Shown here one piece after another: positions 5,465 through 10,675 of a DNA stretch of 10,675 nt. The position numbers were made by a program, and so were the translations under genes. Under the pieces are notes generated by a model. It did not search any database, was not told the DNA's origin, and worked only from the letters and a program-made list of their open reading frames with translations. Source of the stretch: DATBDN01 sp036269895 (GTDB taxonomy: Bacteria > Actinomycetota > Thermoleophilia > Solirubrobacterales > Thermoleophilaceae); assembly GCA_036269895.1 (NCBI GenBank), contig DATBDN010000082.1, positions 1 through 10,675 on the forward strand. Reading direction: 5' to 3'. Each line of letters begins with the position of its first letter. The first letter of the stretch is position 1.

Positions 5465-7045
5465 GCCGCGTTCGGGCGCGGACTCGAGGCGGCCGCGACC
5501 GGCTGCCTTCGCTCGAGACAGCGCCAGGTCCGCAGCCGAGTGCAGCTCCTCGAGCGACGAGGCATTCACCGGCATCTCGGCGACTCCGGCGGTGAAGGAC
5601 GCGCCGAACTGGCTACCGGATCGATCCTCGAAGCGCTCGCGCTTCCAGTCGTCCAGCAGCCTGCGCAGACGATCGACGGCCACCTGACGCGGCGTTCCGT
5701 ACATGCCGATCAAGAACTCCTCGCCGCCCCAGCGGCCAACGACACACTCGCCGCGGAACTCGCTGCTGAGCCGTCTGCCGAGGCGGCGAAGCACTTCGTC
5801 CCCCGCGTCGTGGCCGTGCGAGTCGTTCACGTGCTTCAAGTGATCGACGTCGAGCATCGCGAGCACCAGCGGCTGCCGGTACTGGCCGGCAAGCTGTTCG
5901 AGCCGCGCTAGCTCTTCCACCGCCTTGCGTCGATTCACCACGCCGGTGAGCGAGTCACGGTCGGTCAGGTCGCGCAAGAGCCGCATGCGCGCCAGCCGGT
6001 TGCGGATCCGCTGCACGAGCTCCTCTTCGACGACCGGCTTGTTCACGTAGTCGTCGCCACCGGCAGCGAAGAGGGCGCGCACGGAGTCGGCGTCACGGCG
6101 TGCCGTCAGGAACAGCACCGGCAGCTGGCTCCAGCGCGCATCGGCTCGTAGCGCCCGGCACAGCTTCAGCGCGTCGGCGCCCGGCATGTCGAGGTCGAGC
6201 AGCAACACGTCGGGCCTGCGTGCCTCGAGCGTCTGCCAGAAGCGTCCCGCGTGGTCGAGGGTCGTCACCTTCACGTCGTGCGCCCGCAGGAGACCACTCG
6301 TGTGCTCGAGCAGCTGCGGGTCGTCGTCGACGATCAGAACGTGCGTCGTGTCCTCGCGCAGCCGCTCGTGCATCGACAGGACGGCGCCTGCGGTCTCGTG
6401 GGGAGCGAGATCTGCCGGAAGCAGAATCCGGCCGCCGCGTTCCAGGAAGGCGACGCGTGCATCGAGTCCTGCGTCCGCCGCCACGCCGATGACGACGTCG
6501 TGCCGCTCACCCAGGTTGGCCATGAACTCCTCGGCCAGCGAGCTCGTCAGGTCAACGACGGCGATGACACCGTTCAGCCGCAACGCGATGTCGTCAGGGC
6601 TGCGTGCGACGACGACGCGCAGCCCGTGCGACCCGAGCTGCCGTTCCAGATCGGCGGTGGCTAAGCGCTCGCCACCAACCAGCAGCACGTCCGCCGCGGG
6701 GATGCCGACGCCGCTCCCGCCGGCCACGCTCTCGGGCTGGCGCTCGAAGTCGCGGCGGATCTCGAGCACGAGCTCCGACAGGCGGTGCATGCGCGCCAAC
6801 GATGGGCTTCCGCGTTGCAGGTCGAGCTCGATCTGCCGCGCATGGGCCGACGCCGTTGGCATGCCGCGACGGGCTGCGTCACCAGCGATCACAGCCGCCG
6901 CGCGCTTCGCCTCATCGCGTTGCCCAGGAGCCAGCTTGCCCTCGACCAGGGCAGCGACGGCCGACTCGACCACGTCGAGTTGGCGCAGCAGCTCATCGCG
7001 CTGGCGCAGCGCGGAGCTAGCGATGTTGAGACTCCCCTGCCTCAT
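5447..7045 (-). CDS. Response-regulator diguanylate cyclase (Hpt-like, pseudo-REC, REC, GGDEF)
   Basis: 532 residues from the ATG at 7045. The enzyme would make cyclic di-GMP from two GTP in the cytosol under phosphorelay control. Domains: an Hpt-like helical region (about 15-100); a degenerate receiver-like domain (about 117-230); a canonical receiver (about 234-354) with acidic pair D240/D241, phosphoacceptor D284 in LLLDLDMPG, T314 and K336; and a GGDEF domain (about 360-523) with DSLTGVVNRR (364-373), DVDHLKHVND (399-408), GHDAGD (411-416) and signature GGEEF (440-444). The catalytic motif looks active. The inhibitory I-site is RGEC (431-434) instead of RxxD. No membrane segment is present. 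A GTG at 7090 would add 15 residues; the frame further upstream is the shadow of birA. No histidine kinase lies nearby. The gene follows birA by 79 bp, so it may have its own promoter, and its end overlaps the helicase end by 18 bp on the opposite strand. Confidence 0.88.
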   Translation of the reverse strand: MRQGSLNIASSALRQRDELLRQLDVVESAVAALVEGKLAPGQRDEAKRAAAVIAGDAARRGMPTASAHARQIELDLQRGSPSLARMHRLSELVLEIRRDFERQPESVAGGSGVGIPAADVLLVGGERLATADLERQLGSHGLRVVVARSPDDIALRLNGVIAVVDLTSSLAEEFMANLGERHDVVIGVAADAGLDARVAFLERGGRILLPADLAPHETAGAVLSMHERLREDTTHVLIVDDDPQLLEHTSGLLRAHDVKVTTLDHAGRFWQTLEARRPDVLLLDLDMPGADALKLCRALRADARWSQLPVLFLTARRDADSVRALFAAGGDDYVNKPVVEEELVQRIRNRLARMRLLRDLTDRDSLTGVVNRRKAVEELARLEQLAGQYRQPLVLAMLDVDHLKHVNDSHGHDAGDEVLRRLGRRLSSEFRGECVVGRWGGEEFLIGMYGTPRQVAVDRLRRLLDDWKRERFEDRSGSQFGASFTAGVAEMPVNASSLEELHSAADLALSRAKAAGRGRLESAPERGSGRAV

Positions 7046-7124
7046 CGCTGTGAGCGGGATGTACCCAATTTCGCGCCGTGTGATTCCCACGCGGGTTGCG
7101 CGCGTCCCTGACCTGGATGGAGAG

Positions 7125-7835
7125 CTAGCGCAGGAGGTGCACTTCGCCGGCGTCGAGCGCGACTCGGCCGGACTCGGTGTCCACGAGCAGTGAGCCGTCC
7201 TCATCCACGCCGACGGCGGCGCCCTCGCCCGCGTTCCAGCGCACGCGTCTGCCGAGCAGCACGTCGCGTTCGCGCCACGCCGCAAGCGTTGAGGCCGGCT
7301 TGTCCCCGAGCCGGCGGTCGAGCGTCTCGAGCAGCGCGTCCAGCACGATCGGGACGCCGGGGTCCGAGCCCGACTCGATGGCCAGCGACGTCGCTGTCTC
7401 GCGGAGCTCCTCGGGAAACTCGTCGCGCGTCGTCCCGACGTTCAGGCCCACGCCGATCACCGCCCAGCCCTCCTGCGGGCGTCCCTCCAGCAGGATCCCG
7501 CTGAGCTTGCGACCACCGATCCAGATGTCGTTCGGCCACTTGATGCCACAGCGGGTGCCGGCGAACTCTTCGCAGGCCTCGGCCACGGCTACGGGGACTG
7601 CGAGCGGCAGGAGCGCGTCGCGCCGGGTCAGGTCGCGCACGATCGCCGACATCAGCAGCGCCATGCCCGCCGGCGCTGACCACGTCCGTCCCTGGCGGCC
7701 ACGGCCGGCGCTCTGCTCGTCGGCCGTCACCACCGTGCCGTCCGGCGCTCCGGCGAGCGCGAGCTCGCGGGCACGCGCATTCGTCGAGTCCGTCAGGCGG
7801 TAGTGGACGCGCGGGTGGCCGAAGCGTCCGCTCAC
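7125..7835 (-). CDS. birA: Biotin--[acetyl-CoA-carboxylase] ligase, catalytic-only type
   Basis: 236 residues. It activates biotin with ATP to biotinyl-5'-AMP and transfers it to the lysine of biotin carboxyl carrier domains, in the cytosol. The biotin/ATP loop GRGRQGR is at 44-50, KWPNDI at 99-104, and GRKLSGILLE at 108-117, where K110 matches the conserved ligase lysine. STNARARE (17-24) near the N-terminus is also typical. The C-terminal part (about 190-236), GRRVRW followed by a small beta domain ending in GEVHLLR, fits the family's SH3-like domain. There is no N-terminal helix-turn-helix, so this is a group I ligase without the repressor function of E. coli BirA. The GTG start overlaps the upstream TGA as GTGA (7832-7835), pointing to translational coupling. 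No biotin-dependent carboxylase is in the window. Confidence 0.93.
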   Translation of the reverse strand: MSGRFGHPRVHYRLTDSTNARARELALAGAPDGTVVTADEQSAGRGRQGRTWSAPAGMALLMSAIVRDLTRRDALLPLAVPVAVAEACEEFAGTRCGIKWPNDIWIGGRKLSGILLEGRPQEGWAVIGVGLNVGTTRDEFPEELRETATSLAIESGSDPGVPIVLDALLETLDRRLGDKPASTLAAWRERDVLLGRRVRWNAGEGAAVGVDEDGSLLVDTESGRVALDAGEVHLLR

Positions 7836-8641
7836 TGAGGCGTGAGGCGGATCTCGCTGTCGGGCTCAACGCCCAGCAGCGTCGCCGCGTCCCCGCGGTT
7901 CATCGCCAGCGCGAGCATGCGCGACGCGTCCTCGTACAGCAGCAACTCCCCGGCCGGCACGTCCGCGAACGTGCTGGTGAACGTGACGGGGTGCGATTGC
8001 CCGTTCGTCTCGACCTGCACGCGTCGCCCGAGGACGAGTCCGGTGTTCGGCAGATCCTCGTGACGGAGGTCGAGCGTGACGTTCCCGTAGACGTCCGTCA
8101 GCAGGGCATGCGCGACGATGGTGTCGCCGTCGCGCGACGGCTTCGGCAGCTCGAGGCGGGTCAGGTCCTCCACGGCCAGCGGATCGCCGGCCGCCCGGAA
8201 CGCGGCGCCCTTGGCCAGCGCGGCGGCGACGGGTGCGAACACGTCGCGTCCGTGGAAGGTCGCCGAGACGGGCTCGAGCCGGTGCTTCGAGCGGCTGATG
8301 TCGATGGCCTCGAGCGCGAAGCCGCATGCGGAGATGGCTGGGCTGAGCACGCCGTTGTCCGGGCCGACGAGCGTGCGGCCGTCGCCGGAGCGGATGGCGA
8401 CAGCGCGCCGCTCGGTGCCGACCTGCGGGTCGACGATCGCGACGTGGACGCCGACGGGCATGAACGCAAGCGCGCTCCGCAGGACGAGGGCGCCCTGGCG
8501 AACGTCGTGGCGTGCAATGCCGTGGCTGATGTCGATGACGGTGGCGTCCGAGCAGACGCGGCTGATGACGCCGTGGCAGATGCCGGGGAACTCGCTGTCG
8601 GCGCCGTAGTCAGTCAGCAGCGTGATCACGGGCGGGCTCAT
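7832..8641 (-). CDS. S-adenosyl-L-methionine hydroxide adenosyltransferase (DUF62 family)
   Basis: 269 residues, normal for the family. Characterised members attack SAM with hydroxide to give adenosine and methionine; fluorinase and the chlorinase SalL are halide-using relatives. Landmarks: the N-terminal ITLLTDYG (6-13, D11), VIDISHGI (35-42), the DPQVGTERR block (71-79, D71 and R78), GPDNGVLSPA (93-102) and TFHGRDVFAP (128-137, H130). D71, R78 and H130 match the Asp/Arg/His set proposed for water activation. The C-terminal beta domain contains VYGNVTLDL (184-192). It lacks the long loop characteristic of fluorinase and sits in a tetrapyrrole cluster, so hydroxide, not halide, is the likely nucleophile. 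The ATG overlaps the upstream TGA (ATGA, 8638-8641) and an AGGG lies 5 bases before it. The gene follows a SAM-dependent methyltransferase; a role in removing excess SAM is speculative. Confidence 0.9.
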   Translation of the reverse strand: MSPPVITLLTDYGADSEFPGICHGVISRVCSDATVIDISHGIARHDVRQGALVLRSALAFMPVGVHVAIVDPQVGTERRAVAIRSGDGRTLVGPDNGVLSPAISACGFALEAIDISRSKHRLEPVSATFHGRDVFAPVAAALAKGAAFRAAGDPLAVEDLTRLELPKPSRDGDTIVAHALLTDVYGNVTLDLRHEDLPNTGLVLGRRVQVETNGQSHPVTFTSTFADVPAGELLLYEDASRMLALAMNRGDAATLLGVEPDSEIRLTPQ

Positions 8642-10134
8642 GCGCGCCCTGCCTCGGCCAGCAGTGCCTCCACGACCCCGTCGATGTCGTGCTGCACCGC
8701 TTCGGCATGGACCTCGATCCCGAGCTCGCGGGCCGTCGCGCTCGTGATCGGGCCAATCGAGATGACGCGCGCCCGCTCCGGCAGCCCGTTCCCCGCGAGC
8801 GAGTCCATGAAGAAGCGGACGGTGGAACTGGACGTGAACGTGACGTAGTCGGCGCGCTCGACCGCCGCAAGCTGGTCGTCGGCCAGCTTCTCGGCCACCG
8901 TGTCGTAGAGCGCCACGACAACGACATCCGCGCTCCGCTGCGCCAGCCCGTCGGGCAGCGCGTCGCGCGCCTCCGACGCACGGGCCACCAGTACGCGCTC
9001 ACCCTCCACGTCGATCTCCGCGAGCGCGTCGAGCAGGCCTTCCGCTGTCGAGACCTGCGCCACGACATCGGCGCGGATTCCGCCGCGTGCCAGTTCGGCG
9101 GCTGTGCCGGGCCCGATCGCAGCCACCTCAACCCCCGCGAGGCTGCGTGCATCGCCACCAACGGCTTCGATCGCATCCAGCAGCAGCGCCGCGCCGTTCG
9201 GGCTGGTCACGCACACGAGCGCGAACGAGCCGATCTCCCGCGCGGCCTGCGCGACCTCGCCGCTGACCGGGCGCGGCTCGATCCGTATGGCCGGCGTCTC
9301 GACCACTTCGGCGCCTAGCCGGGCGAGCCGCCGGGCCAAGCCGCTCGCCTGTGCCCGCGCGCGTGTGACGGCAACAGTCCGGCCGTTGAGGGGCCGCTGG
9401 TCGAGCCACGCGATCTCAGCGGCCAGCGCCGCCACCGGCCCCACCAGCGTTATGGCAGGTGGCTTGACACCCTCGGCGCGCACGCGGTCGGCGATGTCGC
9501 CCAGGGTGCCCACGATTGAGCGTTGGCCGGGAAGCGTCCCGCGCTCGACCACCGCTGCCGGCATGTCGGCGGTCCGTCCGTTCTCGATCAACTGCTTGGA
9601 GATCTCGGGCAACTGCTTCACGCCCATGTAGAAGACGAGCGTCCCGGGGAAGCGCGCCAGCGCCTCCCAGTCGATCGCGCTCTCCGGTTTCGCCGGATCC
9701 TCGTGACCGGTCACGAACGCGACCGCCGAAGCCTGGTCGCGGTGCGTGACCGGGATGCCGGCGTAGGCGGGTGCCGCGATGCCGGCGGTGACGCCCGGCA
9801 CGACCTCGAATGCAATCCCCGCGGCGGCAAGCGCCTGCGCCTCCTCGCCTCCGCGGCCGAAGACGAACGGGTCGCCGCCCTTCAGCCTCACCACGGCGCG
9901 CCCGCCCTTGGCGCGGTCGAGCAGGAGCGCGTTGGTGGCCTCCTGCGGGACCTGCGCGCCGCCGCCGACCTTGCCGACGTCTACGAGCTCGGCGTCCGCG
10001 CGCGCACCGTCCAGCGCGCCGTCCGGGATAAGGCGGTCGTAGAGGATGACGTCCGCGGACGCGATCAGCTCGAGCGACCGCGCGGTCATGAGCCCGGGGT
10101 CGCCGGGCCCGGCGCCGACGAGGTAGACGGTCAT
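8638..10134 (-). CDS. cobA-hemD: Uroporphyrinogen-III C-methyltransferase / uroporphyrinogen-III synthase fusion
   Basis: 498 residues with two enzymes in one chain. Residues 1-247 are a SUMT, methylating uroporphyrinogen III at C2 and C7 with SAM to make precorrin-2: VGAGPGDPGLMT (6-17), YDRLIP (32-37), VRLKGGDPFVFGRGGEE (82-98), VVPGVTAG (111-118), PVTHRD (128-133). Residues about 250-498 are HemD, which cyclises hydroxymethylbilane with inversion of ring D: GRTVAVTRAR (251-260), TSPNGA (310-315), AIGPGTAAEL (339-348), TFTSSSTVRFF (432-442), ISIGPITSATARELG (458-472). The fusion joins consecutive reactions at the haem versus siroheme/cobalamin branch and is known in several bacterial groups, including actinobacteria. 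I chose the ATG at 10134, which overlaps the hemC TGA (ATGA) and follows a GGAGG by 10 bases. The open frame continues to 10398, but that extension is an Arg-rich shadow of hemC. Confidence 0.95.
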   Translation of the reverse strand: MTVYLVGAGPGDPGLMTARSLELIASADVILYDRLIPDGALDGARADAELVDVGKVGGGAQVPQEATNALLLDRAKGGRAVVRLKGGDPFVFGRGGEEAQALAAAGIAFEVVPGVTAGIAAPAYAGIPVTHRDQASAVAFVTGHEDPAKPESAIDWEALARFPGTLVFYMGVKQLPEISKQLIENGRTADMPAAVVERGTLPGQRSIVGTLGDIADRVRAEGVKPPAITLVGPVAALAAEIAWLDQRPLNGRTVAVTRARAQASGLARRLARLGAEVVETPAIRIEPRPVSGEVAQAAREIGSFALVCVTSPNGAALLLDAIEAVGGDARSLAGVEVAAIGPGTAAELARGGIRADVVAQVSTAEGLLDALAEIDVEGERVLVARASEARDALPDGLAQRSADVVVVALYDTVAEKLADDQLAAVERADYVTFTSSSTVRFFMDSLAGNGLPERARVISIGPITSATARELGIEVHAEAVQHDIDGVVEALLAEAGRA

Positions 10135-10675
10135 CCGGCGCCGGCCTCCGCGCGATCCAGCAGATCCCGGGCCCCGGCGGCCAGCAGCCGTTGCGCGGCC
10201 TCGGCGCCGAGCGCCTCGGGGTCGGTCGCGGGGCCGGCGACGCGGTCGCGCAGCCACGCGGATCCGTCCGGCAGGCCGACGAAGGACTCGAGCACGAGCG
10301 TCGCGCCGCCGACGATCCGGGCGTGCGCGCCCAGCGGGGTGTGGCAGGACGCGTCGAGACCGCGCACGAGCGCGCGCTCGGCCGCCAGGCAGCACCACGT
10401 CGCGGCGTTCGTCACCGCCGCCGCCGCCGCCGCGGCAGCGTCGTCGCCGTCACGCGCCTCGAGCGCGATCGTCCCCTGCCCGGGTGCGGGGACGAGCTCG
10501 TCGAGCAGCGCGCCGGCGGCGTCCAGCCGGCCGAGGCGCTCCAGGCCGGCGGCGGCGATCACGATCGCGTCATAGCGGCCTTCGGCGAGACGGATCAGCC
10601 GTGTGTCGACGTTGCCGCGCAGCTCGGTCACCGTGAGATCGTCGCGCACCGCCCGCAGCTGCGCGGCGCGCCGGA
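10131..10675 (-). CDS. hemC: Hydroxymethylbilane synthase (porphobilinogen deaminase), N-terminus outside the window
   Basis: 180 complete codons of the C-terminal half are present; the 5' end lies beyond the right edge. The enzyme links four porphobilinogens into hydroxymethylbilane on a dipyrromethane cofactor. From the edge: RRAAQLRAVRDDL, then LTVTELRGNVDTRL, matching the family's substrate-binding block that ends in RGNVDTRL; AIVIAAAGLERLG; and LVPAPGQGTIALE. Cofactor attachment is expected at the cysteine of DASCHTPLGAHA, encoded at 10344-10346. A GTG at 10649 is open but lies mid-domain, since the conserved frame continues to the edge; it is not the start. A run of eight alanines sits just after APGQGTIALEARDGDD. 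The gene overlaps the SUMT-HemD gene by 4 bp (ATGA), consistent with sequential pathway steps translated together. Confidence 0.95.
   Translation of the reverse strand, partial: RRAAQLRAVRDDLTVTELRGNVDTRLIRLAEGRYDAIVIAAAGLERLGRLDAAGALLDELVPAPGQGTIALEARDGDDAAAAAAAAVTNAATWCCLAAERALVRGLDASCHTPLGAHARIVGGATLVLESFVGLPDGSAWLRDRVAGPATDPEALGAEAAQRLLAAGARDLLDRAEAGAG
10145..10149 (-). promoter_or_regulatory. Ribosome binding site for the SUMT-HemD fusion
   Basis: GGAGG on the minus strand, inside the end of hemC, with 10 bases to the ATG at 10134-10132. It supports this start over the open frame reaching 10398. Confidence 0.55.

Noticed and set aside
7046..7124. Intrinsic terminator between birA and the cyclase
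   Set aside because: Only short imperfect stems (for example CGTG/CACG) and no T-run on the minus strand.
7832..8641. Fluorinase or chlorinase (halogenated natural-product) enzyme
   Set aside because: It belongs to the same superfamily, but there is no fluorinase-type inserted loop and no biosynthetic cluster. The hydroxide-type DUF62 enzyme is the simpler reading.
7991..8848. 285-residue plus-strand open frame opposite the DUF62 gene
   Set aside because: Antisense shadow; the opposite strand codes a complete, motif-bearing DUF62 protein.

Overview
The window is high-GC bacterial chromosome with very little intergenic space. It has ATG, GTG and TTG starts and repeated 4-bp stop/start overlaps (ATGA, GTGA). 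Protein content and base composition suggest a high-GC actinobacterium, perhaps the Thermoleophilia/Solirubrobacterales. That placement is inferred from style; the window contains no rRNA or other marker gene.

Layout: (1) Positions 1-2491, minus strand, form a tightly packed run read right to left: a TlpA/ResA-like thioredoxin lipoprotein, a GNAT acyltransferase of the ElaA type, a galactose-1-phosphate uridylyltransferase (GalT-like), and an unrecognised acidic protein cut by the left edge. (2) A 225-bp divergent intergenic region (2492-2716) separates this run from (3) a long plus-strand superfamily 2 helicase (2717-5464). The helicase has an acidic, repeat-bearing insert between its Gln-containing motif and Walker A, and a charged tail. 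(4) Its 3' end overlaps, tail to tail, the 3' end of a minus-strand diguanylate cyclase response regulator (5447-7045). (5) Behind the cyclase on the minus strand is a cluster whose members overlap by 4 bp, transcribed in the order hemC (5' end outside the window), a SUMT-HemD fusion, a DUF62-type SAM hydroxide adenosyltransferase, and a biotin-protein ligase.

How the genes fit together: hemC and the fusion gene cover consecutive tetrapyrrole steps, porphobilinogen to hydroxymethylbilane to uroporphyrinogen III, plus the branch to precorrin-2 for siroheme/cobalamin. The fusion's methyltransferase uses SAM. The next gene hydrolyses SAM, so the pairing may be more than chance, but that is inference. 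The biotin ligase and cyclase have no obvious metabolic link to haem. In the left cluster only expression appears shared; redox, acyltransferase and sugar-nucleotide functions do not form a recognised pathway.

No tRNA, rRNA, CRISPR array, insertion sequence, integrase, phage gene or recognisable defence system was seen. Most of the window is ordinary housekeeping DNA. The parts most worth a second look are the helicase's acidic insert, the cyclase's degenerate Hpt-like and receiver-like domains with a lost I-site, and the GalT-like protein without its usual N-terminal zinc cysteines.
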